The translations under genes were made by a program, and so were the position numbers. DNA of 64,000 nucleotides, taken from assembly GCF_011046245.1 (NCBI RefSeq), contig NZ_CP049244.1, positions 62,001 through 126,000 on the forward strand, written 5' to 3'. Within the stretch, counting starts at the first letter, position 1. Each line of letters starts with the position of its first letter. The stretch is from Allorhizobium pseudoryzae. GTDB lineage: Bacteria; Pseudomonadota; Alphaproteobacteria; Rhizobiales; Rhizobiaceae. Below are positions 26,245 to 34,212 of the stretch, piece by piece. The notes under the pieces were generated by a model. The model was not told the DNA's origin, did not search any database, and saw only the letters and a list, made by a program, of their open reading frames with translations.

Positions 26245-27243
26245 ATGACGATTTCCCGCAGAAGCTTCCTTCGCAACACCACCCTTGCCGCCGCCGGTGC
26301 CTCGACACTTTTCGTGCCGAACGTGCTGCGGGCACAGGACACGCGCACCTTCCGCCTCGGCATCACCACGCCGCCCGGCCACCCGTGGAACAACGCGGCC
26401 CTGAAGGTCGGTGAACGTCTGAAGGCGGAAACGAAGGGACGGCTTGATCTCGCCGTTTTTCCGGCCAACCAGCTTGGCACGGAAGCAGCCATGCTGCAGC
26501 AGATGCAGGCCGGCTCTCTCGATTTCGGCTGGATCATGACCGCTGAACTCGGTTCACGCATCCCCTCCATCGCGGCCATCAATGCGCCCTATCTCGTCGA
26601 TTCGACGGCCAAGGTCGCAAAGCTCGTGCGCGATCCGATGGCGATGAAGATGCTGGATGTGCTGCCCAAGGAAACGGGAACGCTTGGCCTTGCCTGGGGC
26701 ATCACCACCATGCGCGTGGTGTTCACCGCCAAGGAGATCGGCGGTCTTGATGACCTGAACGGCCTGAAGCTGCGTATCAACACCACGCCCGCCTATCGCG
26801 ACTTCTACCAGATCCTGGGCGCCGCCCCCACGCCGATCCCGACGCCGCAGGTGTTCGATGCGATGTCGAACGGACAGGTGGACGGCCTTGAGGCCGACCT
26901 CGATTTCTCCTGGAACCAGCGTTTCGACAAGGTGTCGAAGACGATGCTGAAGATGAATGCGATCTTCATGCCCTGTGTTGCTCTGGCCTCAGGACGTGTC
27001 TGGAAGGATGTCTCCGCCTCCGACCGCGAACTGATCACGGCGCTGACCAAGGACGCGCTGGACGCACAGATCGATGCCACCGTTGCAAACGAAGCAAAGC
27101 TGTTGGAAGAGTTCAAGAAGGTCATCACCGTCAAGGAAGTCCAGGTCGCGGACGCCGGAAAGGTGATTGCGGAATACGACAAGATCTGGCTGCCAAAGGC
27201 CCCTAACCTCGCCGACTTGCGCAAGCTCGGCGCCACCCTCTGA
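26245..27243 (+). CDS. TRAP importer binding protein (DctP family) with twin-arginine signal
   Basis: 332 residues. The N-terminus SRRSFLRNTTLAAAGAS has the twin-arginine motif (S-R-R-x-F-L), so export is probably through Tat, already folded. The mature chain starts near RAQDTRTF and shows DctP features: FRLGITTPPGHPWNNAALKVGERL, AVFPANQLGTEAAMLQQMQAGSLDFGW, and LKLRINTTPAYRDFYQILGAAPTPIPTPQVFDAMSNGQVDGLE. Unusually for a TRAP locus, this gene comes last in the operon. Confidence 0.9.
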   Translation: MTISRRSFLRNTTLAAAGASTLFVPNVLRAQDTRTFRLGITTPPGHPWNNAALKVGERLKAETKGRLDLAVFPANQLGTEAAMLQQMQAGSLDFGWIMTAELGSRIPSIAAINAPYLVDSTAKVAKLVRDPMAMKMLDVLPKETGTLGLAWGITTMRVVFTAKEIGGLDDLNGLKLRINTTPAYRDFYQILGAAPTPIPTPQVFDAMSNGQVDGLEADLDFSWNQRFDKVSKTMLKMNAIFMPCVALASGRVWKDVSASDRELITALTKDALDAQIDATVANEAKLLEEFKKVITVKEVQVADAGKVIAEYDKIWLPKAPNLADLRKLGATL

Positions 27244-27282
27244 GCCTCCGCTACGACGAGGCCGAACGTCAAGACCCGGCGC

Positions 27283-27308
27283 GGCGTCCCCTCCGATGAG
27301 GGGGCGCC
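27283..27308 (+). repeat. GC hairpin between TRAP binding-protein gene and lyase gene
   Basis: GGCGTCCCCTC, loop CGAT, GAGGGGGCGCC: an 11-bp stem with one G-T pair. No T-run follows. It probably stabilises the upstream mRNA end or lowers read-through into the lyase gene. Confidence 0.5.
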
Positions 27309-27368
27309 GTCCATGATAACCACTCTCTGCTCGAGGCCGGACCAAACCGCCGGCGCCAAGGAACCAAC

Positions 27369-28331
27369 ATGAAAGCTTCGATCTTTTCCGGCGTCGTGCC
27401 GGCCCTGATGACCCCCTGCAAGGACGACCGCACGCCGGATTTCGACGCGCTCGTCAGGAAAGCCCGGCAACTGATCGAGGCCGGCATGTCCGCCGTCGTC
27501 TACTGCGGTTCCATGGGCGACTGGCCGCTTCTGACGGATGCCCAGAGAATGGAAGGGGTCGAGCGGCTGGTCGAGGCCGGCATTCCCGTCATCGTCGGTA
27601 CGGGCGCCATCAACTCCGGCTCCGCCGTGGCACTGGCCGCCCATGCACAGAAGGTGGGCGCGAAGGGCCTGATGGTCATCCCCCGTGTCCTGTCGCGCGG
27701 ATCGGTCATTGCTGCGCAGAAGGCGCATTTCAAGGCCATCCTGTCTGCCGCGCCCGACCTGCCCGCCGTCATCTACAACAGCCCCTATTATGGCTTTGCG
27801 ACGCGTGCGGACCTCTTCTTCGCCCTGCGCGCCGAACATCCGAACCTCGTCGGCTTCAAGGAGTTCGGCGGGCCTGCCGACATGCGCTATGCGGCCGAAA
27901 ACATCACCAGCCGCGATGACGACGTCTCGCTGATGATCGGCGTCGATACCGCCGTCTACCATGGTTACGTGAACTGCGGCGCAACCGGCGCGATCACCGG
28001 CATCGGCAACGTCCTGCCGAAGGAAGTGCTTCATCTGTGCAACCTCGCTGAGGCCGCCGCCAAGGGTGATGCGGATGCGCGCGTTCGCGCCAAGGAACTC
28101 GAAGAAGCCCTCGCCGTGCTTTCGTCGTTCGATGAAGGCCCGGATCTCGTCCTCTACTTCAAGCACATGATGGTGCTGAAGGGCGACGCAGAGTATGCGC
28201 TGCATTTCATCGAGACCGACGTCTTGAGCGAGAGCCAGCGCGGTTATGTCGAGGCGCAGTTCGCCCTGTTCAACAGCTGGTATGCCGCGTGGAGCCAATT
28301 GCCAGGCGCCGTGCAGGCCTGCAAGGTGTGA
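27369..28331 (+). CDS. DapA-family Schiff-base lyase/dehydratase of unknown substrate
   Basis: 320 residues, TIM-barrel class I aldolase of the dihydrodipicolinate synthase/N-acetylneuraminate lyase family. The family tyrosine is in IYNSPYYGF and the Schiff-base lysine in VGFKEFGG. The substrate-binding motif reads YCGSMGDW, not the GTTGE/GSTGE of DapA or NanA, so these two functions are unlikely. It follows a TRAP importer and is probably in the same operon. An enzyme acting on an imported keto acid or pyrroline carboxylate (as in hydroxyproline degradation) would fit the family, but the substrate cannot be read from the sequence. Confidence 0.85.
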   Translation: MKASIFSGVVPALMTPCKDDRTPDFDALVRKARQLIEAGMSAVVYCGSMGDWPLLTDAQRMEGVERLVEAGIPVIVGTGAINSGSAVALAAHAQKVGAKGLMVIPRVLSRGSVIAAQKAHFKAILSAAPDLPAVIYNSPYYGFATRADLFFALRAEHPNLVGFKEFGGPADMRYAAENITSRDDDVSLMIGVDTAVYHGYVNCGATGAITGIGNVLPKEVLHLCNLAEAAAKGDADARVRAKELEEALAVLSSFDEGPDLVLYFKHMMVLKGDAEYALHFIETDVLSESQRGYVEAQFALFNSWYAAWSQLPGAVQACKV

Positions 28332-28340
28332 CACCGTCTC

Positions 28341-28369
28341 AAGCCCTGCCCGAAACGGCAGGGCTTTTC
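28341..28369 (+). terminator. Intrinsic terminator after the DapA-family gene
   Basis: AAGCCCTGCC-CGAAAC-GGCAGGGCTT, a perfect 10-bp stem followed by TTCC, starts nine bases after the stop codon. Confidence 0.75.
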
Positions 28370-28593
28370 CGCCACACACGTTTTCCCATCCCGGGGTTAA
28401 GCGCTCATAGAACGGCAGCGGCAGGTATGTTCATCCCAGAACGATTGGCGCTCTGCCTTACAGCATCCATCAGAAGCGGAACAACTGGCCTTACGCCGCG
28501 AACGGTTTCTCAGGACTCTTCTGTTGAATTGTCCTCTGAAGGACCAATATCGGAAACGGAAGGTGCTTGCGGGTCAGGCAATCAAGGCAATGT

Positions 28594-28938
28594 ATGGTGC
28601 TGTATCGGATCGCGGTGTTTATTTCCCCCGGCATGATGACGGCCGAAACCTGCCATGCATGGGAACGCGAGGGCTGCAAGCTCATCGTTCATGATGACTA
28701 TCCACCGATCGTGGACATCATCGATCATTGCGCCGCCGGGGCGCTTCTCGATATCAAGCTGCGCGCCAGTTACCTGTTCGATCTCTCGGAGATGATGACC
28801 CTCAAGAGGGTGCCGCATGTTTTCGTCGTCACGGACGAAGCGCCGGGCTCGCATTATTCTCTGAATGGAACGCCGGAAGGCATTCGGTCCATTCTCGATG
28901 AACTTCTCTTTCAGGACGACTGCGGTCAGCGCCATTGA
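28594..28938 (+). CDS. Degenerate receiver (REC)-like protein, stand-alone
   Basis: 114 residues from the ATG at 28594. The pattern follows a CheY-type receiver: first strand IAVFI, a helix AETCHAWEREGCKLI, then AGALLDIKLRASYLFDL at the phospho-acceptor position (Asp53), and VPHVFVVTDE with the conserved threonine (Thr80). The N-terminal acidic pair that binds magnesium is missing (VFISPGMM in place of VLEDDMLL), and no lysine is seen at the usual KP position. So phosphorylation is doubtful. An intact receiver of the same rhizobial type begins at 63611. No kinase is nearby. The start is not well supported; a weak AAGG precedes it. Confidence 0.6.
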   Translation: MVLYRIAVFISPGMMTAETCHAWEREGCKLIVHDDYPPIVDIIDHCAAGALLDIKLRASYLFDLSEMMTLKRVPHVFVVTDEAPGSHYSLNGTPEGIRSILDELLFQDDCGQRH

Positions 28939-28950
28939 CGAAAGGGCGGT

Positions 28951-29139
28951 CTATGGCGCTTGCGTTTGCGGGGCATCACGATTGAGGCGCGCCTCCCGCA
29001 GTCTCGCGGTCTTCGCCCGCAGGCGATCCGCTTCATCGTCGATGCGATGAGCGGCCTCCGCGTTGGCTTCTGCAGGCACCTGGGTTCGCTGGAACGCGAT
29101 CTCCGCCTGCTGCCGCGATTTCGAGTATGTCTGTACCAT
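28951..29139 (-). CDS. Small charged hypothetical protein (62 residues)
   Basis: 62 residues from the ATG at 29139 with GGAG seven bases upstream. It is rich in Arg, Glu, Ala and Gln, predicted helical (SRQQAEIAFQRTQ, then RLRAKTARLREARL). Short proteins with a start like MVQTYSKSRQQAE occur widely in Rhizobiaceae, which supports it as a real gene. No function can be given. An overlapping plus-strand open frame of similar length has no comparable support. Confidence 0.65.
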   Translation of the reverse strand: MVQTYSKSRQQAEIAFQRTQVPAEANAEAAHRIDDEADRLRAKTARLREARLNRDAPQTQAP

Positions 29140-29170
29140 CAAGGTCTCCAGATAGGATGAAGATAAACAG

Positions 29171-29197
29171 AAGGCCGGACTCTCGCCCGGCCTTTTA
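29171..29197. terminator. Bidirectional terminator hairpin downstream of the cold-shock gene
   Basis: AAGGCCGG (29171-29178) and CCGGCCTT (29188-29195) form a perfect 8-bp stem. T-rich sequence follows on the plus side (TTTT) and on the minus side (CTGTTT), so it can serve the minus-strand cold-shock gene. Confidence 0.7.
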
Positions 29198-29259
29198 ACC
29201 CTTCCGTCTTCCGCCGTGCCAGTACATCCGTGGCGCCGGTGAAGCGAAGGTTGAGCGTG

Positions 29260-29469
29260 TTAGGCAGCCTGCAGGTTGCAGGCCGACATCTTGCCCGACT
29301 TCATGTCGCGCTCCAGATCGTAACCCAGCTTCTGGCCTTCGACGATTTCGCGCATTCCGGCGCGTTCGACAGCCGAGATATGGACGAACGCATCCGCGCC
29401 GCCATTGTCAGGCTGGATGAAGCCGAAGCCCTTGGTGGAATTGAACCATTTTACGGTGCCCGTGGTCAT
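29260..29469 (-). CDS. cspA: Cold-shock domain protein (CspA family)
   Basis: 69 residues, single cold-shock domain that binds single-stranded nucleic acid. RNP1-type KGFGFIQP and RNP2-type DAFVHISAV are both visible, and the protein starts MTTGTVKWFNSTKGFG as in the family. The start at 29469 has AAAGGG upstream; the frame extends to 29589 but that part is leader RNA. A consensus-like promoter lies about 150 bp upstream, giving a long 5' untranslated leader as is common for cold-inducible csp genes. Confidence 0.95.
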   Translation of the reverse strand: MTTGTVKWFNSTKGFGFIQPDNGGADAFVHISAVERAGMREIVEGQKLGYDLERDMKSGKMSACNLQAA

Positions 29470-29618
29470 GATGAACCCTTTCAAAGCATTGTTGATCGAC
29501 CGCAGAAGCAAGTGCTCCGCGGATGGTGATTGGCGATGTTTTGAGAGGGAAATTCGTTCAGGACGCGGTGCCAGACGCGCAACAAGCAAAGCTCAGCAAG
29601 CAAAAGATCGATAAACCA

Positions 29619-29647
29619 GAAATAGTGGATCCGGCAGAAAAAGTCAA
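29619..29647 (-). promoter_or_regulatory. Predicted cspA promoter with long 5' leader
   Basis: Reading the minus strand, TTGACT (29647-29642) and TATTTC (29624-29619) are separated by exactly 17 bp. Transcription would start near 29612, leaving a leader of about 143 bases before the cspA start. The 417-bp gap 29470-29886 otherwise holds only the upstream region of the next plus-strand gene, in which I see no clear promoter. Confidence 0.6.
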
Positions 29648-29886
29648 CTTTTAGTTTTTCCGGATATTCGACCCACGAAAGCGGATGATATTTCCCTGTC
29701 CATCGATGCCGCTTTTGATGCCCGTCCGTCCCGACGACGCTTGGCCTACGCGAGCCGCATTCAAGGCCGCCCCCGATGCGACGGGCTACCAGTCGGCGAA
29801 CCCGTCGGTGCCATGGAACAACGGCTTTCGCCGTGCATTCCCCTGCATCCGCCGCAGGATCGTCTGCGGGATAGCGAGTACACTCT

Positions 29887-31581
29887 ATGCTTCCAAGAAT
29901 TGCCATTATCGGGACCGGCCCAACCGGCCTCTACACGTTCAAGCAGCTCATCACATCGACCGTTCCGCTTTCGATCACACTTTTTGAAGCGGAGAACGAA
30001 CCGGGCAAGGGCACACCCTATCATCCCGACATGAACGATCCGGCGATGCTCTCCAACATTCCGAGTATCGAATTGCCGGCGTTCAACGAGACATTGGTTG
30101 CATGGCTGCACCGACAGGATGACGATACCCTGGCGCGGCACGGCATCCGACGGGAGGCGATCGATGAGCGCGAATTCTATCCGCGCCTCGTTCTTGGTGA
30201 TTACATGCAGGCACAGTTTGAACGTATGCTCACCTTGGCGGCCGAGCGTGGCCACGATGTTTCTGTGCTTGCCCAACACAAGGTGTTGGACATTGAAGTC
30301 CAGACAGACGGAATTCGCCTGCAGGTCGGCGGTCCGGATGGCAACGAGGACACGATGTTCGATCATGTCGTCATGGCCACCGGCCACAACTGGCCCGAGA
30401 CAACCGAAGTCCGCCCGGGTTATTTCGTGTCCCCCTGGCCGGCAGCCGTCCTTAGATCCATCCGCAATCAGAGCGTTGGGATTCTCGGGACTTCGCTGAG
30501 CGGTCTTGATGCGCTGATGACGGTCGCCACGGCACATGGCATGTTCTACGCCGATGCCGCCGGCGACCTGCAATATCAGCCAGCGACGGACACCGAGGAG
30601 TTCCGCGCCACTTTGATGTCGCGCAAGGGCATTCTTCCGGAAGCTGATTTTTACTGCCCCCTTCCCTACGTCACGCCGCGCGTGTGCACGCAAGAGGCCG
30701 TCGATGCCCTGATCGCCACGGGCCGCCATGACCTGCTTGATGATGTTTTTAATCTGTTCCGGCAGGAAATTCTTGCGGCCGACCCGGACTATGCGGCCAG
30801 GATCGGCTTATCCCATCTGACCGTCGAGAGCTTTCCGGGGGCCTATTACGCAGACCGGAGAGATAGCGACCCCTTTGTCTGGGCGGCACAGAATCTCGCG
30901 GAAGCCGAAGAAAATCGACACAAGCACTATACGGTACCCTGGCGTTACGCGATCCTGATCACGCACGAAATCGTGGCGCGTGTCATCCCGCACCTCGATA
31001 CGACAGACCTGAAGCGATTTCACCGGCACTTCAAAAGCATTTTTATCGATGACTATGCCACCGTGCCGCTGACCACGATCCGGCGCGTGCTGGCGCTCGC
31101 CCGGGCGGGCAAGCTCTCCATCCTGAAGCTCGGAGAGGACTATGAGATCAGGACGGCCGAAGACGGCTTGGACCGGGGCGCGGAAATTACCGTCGCTGGC
31201 ACTGTGCATGCGTTCTCGGCTTTCATCGATGCAACCGGCCAGGAAACACTATCGGCGACAGACCTGCCCTTTCCGACATTGGTCGCGCAGGGCAGCGTCA
31301 AGGCATCGGCGACACACGAAGCCGACACGCTGCTTCTGTCAAACCGCAATCCTCATATCGTGCGCACAGGGGGAATAGACGTCGACGAGCATTACCGCCC
31401 CCGCCTCGACCTCAAGTCGAATGCACGGCTTTACTGTGCGGCAATCGCCTTCTTGCTGCATAAGGAGCCTTTCGTCCAAGGCATCACCAGCGCCCGCGAT
31501 ATCGGCGAGACGGTCGCACAAGCAATTCTGAATGATATTAATTCTGTCTTTGCGGAGCGCCTTTTTCAGGTCTCTGCATAG
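29887..31581 (+). CDS. FAD/NAD(P)-binding protein (NAD_binding_9-like)
   Basis: 564 residues. An N-terminal dinucleotide-binding fold is shown by IAIIGTGPTGLYTFKQL (GxGxxG) and a following acidic strand end (ITLFEAENEPGKGTPY); VVMATGHNWP and SVGILGTSLSGLDALM mark the second part of a flavin monooxygenase-like layout. AFIDATGQETL near residue 440 is another typical ATG-type motif. The GKGTPYHPD segment is characteristic of a family of large FAD-NAD(P) proteins of unknown substrate. The last 16 bases overlap the convergent MOSC gene. No clear partner genes. Confidence 0.82.
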   Translation: MLPRIAIIGTGPTGLYTFKQLITSTVPLSITLFEAENEPGKGTPYHPDMNDPAMLSNIPSIELPAFNETLVAWLHRQDDDTLARHGIRREAIDEREFYPRLVLGDYMQAQFERMLTLAAERGHDVSVLAQHKVLDIEVQTDGIRLQVGGPDGNEDTMFDHVVMATGHNWPETTEVRPGYFVSPWPAAVLRSIRNQSVGILGTSLSGLDALMTVATAHGMFYADAAGDLQYQPATDTEEFRATLMSRKGILPEADFYCPLPYVTPRVCTQEAVDALIATGRHDLLDDVFNLFRQEILAADPDYAARIGLSHLTVESFPGAYYADRRDSDPFVWAAQNLAEAEENRHKHYTVPWRYAILITHEIVARVIPHLDTTDLKRFHRHFKSIFIDDYATVPLTTIRRVLALARAGKLSILKLGEDYEIRTAEDGLDRGAEITVAGTVHAFSAFIDATGQETLSATDLPFPTLVAQGSVKASATHEADTLLLSNRNPHIVRTGGIDVDEHYRPRLDLKSNARLYCAAIAFLLHKEPFVQGITSARDIGETVAQAILNDINSVFAERLFQVSA

Positions 31582-32294
31582 ACATCGTCACCGACGGTCA
31601 TTGTCGCCGACGCGCACGGCGTGGCGTAAACACCGAGATTGCGCCGGTTGTGACGCATGATCCCCCGCAGTATCTCGGGTTCCTCATCGAGACCAGGCTG
31701 AGCGATCAGCGTCATGCCGCAGCGCCGTGTCGCATCGGTGACATCGACATGCAGATCTCCGATGCGGATGCGTTGACCGATCCACGCATTTTCCAGAAAC
31801 CCTTCTCCGTCTTCCGTATCGATGACGACAGACGGCCTGAAGCGGCGTGGATCGATCGATGAAAGGCCGGCGACATTCTGCAGAGCCTCAAGCGAGGCGG
31901 ATGTCACCAGGTGAAGCGGAGCAGGCTGGTAGCGATTGGACACGACAGGAAATCTGACATCAGCATCGCCGTAGATCCCGAGTGCGACGGCAAAACCGAA
32001 ATACGATGCAAGGTGTTCGGCAAGGGCTCGATCATCAAGGGCGTAAGCTGTTGTGTCCGGGAAATGCAGAACGGGCAATCCATCGGGCGGTTGTGATGCT
32101 GAGAGAAAAACGGCTGGACGCCAGCGCATCTCACGTTCCGGCGCAGCGGCAAGACCGGTGGACGCATCGAATAAGGCGAACTTCCGGTCGTCGACAATAC
32201 CGCCGGGCAAAACCTCTACGGTCCGCATGACTTCTCCGCCGACCGAACTGACGGGATACCGTCGGATGTCTCGCACTCGACCGATCTTGCGCAT
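31566..32294 (-). CDS. MOSC-domain protein (molybdenum cofactor sulfurase-like)
   Basis: 242 residues: an N-terminal beta-barrel domain (starts VRDIRRYPVSSVGGEVM, typical MOSC_N) and a C-terminal MOSC domain with the conserved cysteine in DATRRCGMTLIAQPG and the ending NLGVYATPCASATMTVGDDV. MOSC proteins bind sulfur and molybdopterin ligands, in some cases as part of amidoxime or N-hydroxyl reduction. Good AAAGGAG site before the start at 32294. The gene end overlaps the convergent FAD gene. Confidence 0.88.
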   Translation of the reverse strand: MRKIGRVRDIRRYPVSSVGGEVMRTVEVLPGGIVDDRKFALFDASTGLAAAPEREMRWRPAVFLSASQPPDGLPVLHFPDTTAYALDDRALAEHLASYFGFAVALGIYGDADVRFPVVSNRYQPAPLHLVTSASLEALQNVAGLSSIDPRRFRPSVVIDTEDGEGFLENAWIGQRIRIGDLHVDVTDATRRCGMTLIAQPGLDEEPEILRGIMRHNRRNLGVYATPCASATMTVGDDVYAET

Positions 32295-32389
32295 CGTTTC
32301 TCCTTTTTCCGGAGATCATACGCACATCACGCGCCATTGTTCCGCGCCGCAGGGTCCATTGGCGGACGGGGCCCCTGGCCCTCAAAAAA

Positions 32390-32417
32390 AATCTCCCCGG
32401 CAGTGCCGAGGAGATTT
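32390..32417 (-). terminator. Orphan strong minus-strand terminator; possible end of a small RNA
   Basis: AAATCTCC (32390-32397) and GGAGATTT (32410-32417) form a stem whose minus-strand 3' side runs into eight T residues. It points leftwards but no gene ends here: the porin already has its own terminator at 32617-32639, and the MOSC gene starts further left. A second small hairpin CTCG-N7-CGAG lies at 32422-32436. The 180 bp between the two terminators have no credible coding frame, so a minus-strand small RNA of about 100-200 bases is possible. Confidence 0.6.
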
Positions 32418-32616
32418 CGATCTCGCAATCAACGAGAACTTGGACTGGAGTTTTATGGCTCTCCCGAGGGTACGGGGTGGATCAGAGCGACATATAACTA
32501 CATATCATCTTTAGCTTATTGGCGCCGTTTTGTCTCGGAGAAAAGGTGTGAAGTGAAGATTTTTTTTGATCGTCACTAAAATTGAATCATCATCAAATAA
32601 TTGATTCAAAAAAGAA

Positions 32617-32639
32617 AAAGCCCGGATGTCCCGGGCTTT
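32617..32639 (-). terminator. Intrinsic terminator of the porin gene
   Basis: AAAGCCCGG-N5-CCGGGCTTT, perfect 9-bp stem; on the minus strand it is followed by TTTTCTTTTTT. It lies 20 bases after the porin stop. Confidence 0.88.
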
Positions 32640-32659
32640 CTCCATCCAATCCGTAGGGA

Positions 32660-33664
32660 TTAGAACGAACGCTGCAGGCGGAAGAAGCCCGAGGTGTAAC
32701 CGTCGCCGGCGTTGACATCGTCACGCTCGGTGTACTGTACGGAAACCTTGGCAGCAAAGCCCTGGGTGATTGCGTAGTCGAGCGTCACGCCGGCCTTCCA
32801 GCCGTCGAGGTTGCTGTTCCAGGCAATGTTGTCCCAGTACTGGAAGCCGGGGGTGATCTTGAACTTGTCAGTCACAGCAGCTTCGTAAGCTACGGCATAG
32901 GCCCACTCGGAAGCCGAGTAGTAAGCGTTGTTGCCGGACGAATAGACCACTGCACCTTCGAGCGTGCCCGGGCCGATAGCGGCGCTCAGGATACCACGAA
33001 CGGCACCTTCTTCACGGTCAACGTCGTAACCGCCGAGCAGGGCAGCCTTGACCGGGCCGAATGCGCCAGAAATCTGGCCTTCGACGCCGAGCGTGTCGTT
33101 GTTGGTGAAGGTCGGGCTGCTCAATTCGTCAACGAAGATACCGGCCTTGAAGGCGCCGAGGGTTGCTTCGTAACCGATCTGGTTGATGCGGTTCGAACCG
33201 AGTTCATCGGTTTCACCAACGATGCCCAAGTCCCAGTAGTTGTAGCCGTAACCAGCGCGGAAGCCGCCGAGGGTCAGGAAGGCTTCGTCGATTTCAACCT
33301 GGCCATCGTTGGCGTTCAGGTTGTTGCTGGAGTCGTCAGCCCATGCACGAACCGTGATGGTGCCGCCGAGCGGACCGTATTCGGTGTCGGACTTCGAAGC
33401 GAAGGTAACGAGACCGCGGGTGCGGGCGTTCCAGTTCGGCTGCGAGTCACGCTCGTCTGCGTCCACCTGGAAGCGGACGTAACCGCTGATCTTGAGGCAG
33501 GTTTCGGTGCCCGGGATGTAGAAGTAGCCCGTGCCGAAAGCATCGCACACGCGAACGTATTCCATCGGCTCCGGCTCAGCGGCGACGATAGCATCGGCAG
33601 CCTGAGCGCCGGATACTGCTGCGAGTGCAGCAGCGGAGCCGAGAAGAAGGCTCTTGATGTTCAT
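32660..33664 (-). CDS. Outer-membrane porin (Porin_2 family, RopA/Omp2-like)
   Basis: 334 residues, alphaproteobacterial 16-strand type trimeric porin. Signal peptide MNIKSLLLGSAAALAAVSGAQAAD; the mature start DAIVAAEPEPMEYVRVCDAFGTGYFYIPGTETCLKISGYVRFQ, with its two cysteines in one disulfide-type loop, is the hallmark of rhizobial porins (described by positions 23-66). It ends in SFFRLQRSF-like GFFRLQRSF, with the terminal Phe recognised by the outer-membrane assembly machinery. GGAGGT precedes the start. It gives general diffusion of small hydrophilic solutes. Confidence 0.94.
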   Translation of the reverse strand: MNIKSLLLGSAAALAAVSGAQAADAIVAAEPEPMEYVRVCDAFGTGYFYIPGTETCLKISGYVRFQVDADERDSQPNWNARTRGLVTFASKSDTEYGPLGGTITVRAWADDSSNNLNANDGQVEIDEAFLTLGGFRAGYGYNYWDLGIVGETDELGSNRINQIGYEATLGAFKAGIFVDELSSPTFTNNDTLGVEGQISGAFGPVKAALLGGYDVDREEGAVRGILSAAIGPGTLEGAVVYSSGNNAYYSASEWAYAVAYEAAVTDKFKITPGFQYWDNIAWNSNLDGWKAGVTLDYAITQGFAAKVSVQYTERDDVNAGDGYTSGFFRLQRSF

Positions 33665-34192
33665 AATGACCTCCAGTCAATACTGTTTTACGACGCAAAC
33701 CTGAGACACTGTCGAATCTCATCCACCTGAATGCGCTGACCTCGTAATGACAGATGTATCGCTTGATGCGCAATAACTGATAGTCACTTAGAAGCGCTCA
33801 GGGCGGTTCATAAGCGTCGCCTGTAGTAAATGAGCAACAATCACATTTTCGGCATTCAACGGCTTGTGAACGCATCCTCTCTTGCGGCGGCAACGGGAAT
33901 CGGGAAGCCGCCTCTCGAGCGGCAACGCCGTTAATTCATATAATTAAGGGTGCGCATCGCGCAGCAGATGTCTTGGGTCGCGCCCTTCATATATATAGAG
34001 AGTCGCAACTGACCTTGATGGCCCGGCGTTCCTCGTGAGCATCCGTTTCAAGACCTTGCTGCCCGCCCAAGCGACGACCGCGCAAGCGAGTCATATGATC
34101 AATTTGGAATCATTCTGACAAAAGGTTGAACAGCAGCCGAATTCGTCGTACTAATGTGCTGGCGGAGCGCTTCGGTTCTCCCAGGGAGGCAG
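33665..34192. other. Long intergenic region upstream of porin and GntR gene
   Basis: No credible coding frame. The part near 33665-33800 must hold the minus-strand porin promoter and leader, but I see no good consensus boxes. The clearest structure is the inverted repeat TTAATT-CATAT-AATTAA at 33931-33947, followed by AT-rich TTCATATATATAG near 33988. Such AT-rich palindromes can bind global regulators, but which one is unknown. Confidence 0.4.
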
Positions 34193-34212
34193 ATGGATTC
34201 GGGGTCAGTCAG

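Noticed and set aside
32337..32579. Plus-strand open frame of 80 codons between the MOSC and porin genes
   Set aside because: It runs through two hairpin terminators, has no ribosome site and shows no recognisable protein pattern.
33946..33990. AAGGGTGCGC near 33946 and TCGCGCCCTT near 33980 as a long stem
   Set aside because: The pairing is imperfect and the loop is more than 20 bases; no T-run follows. Too weak to call a terminator or element.
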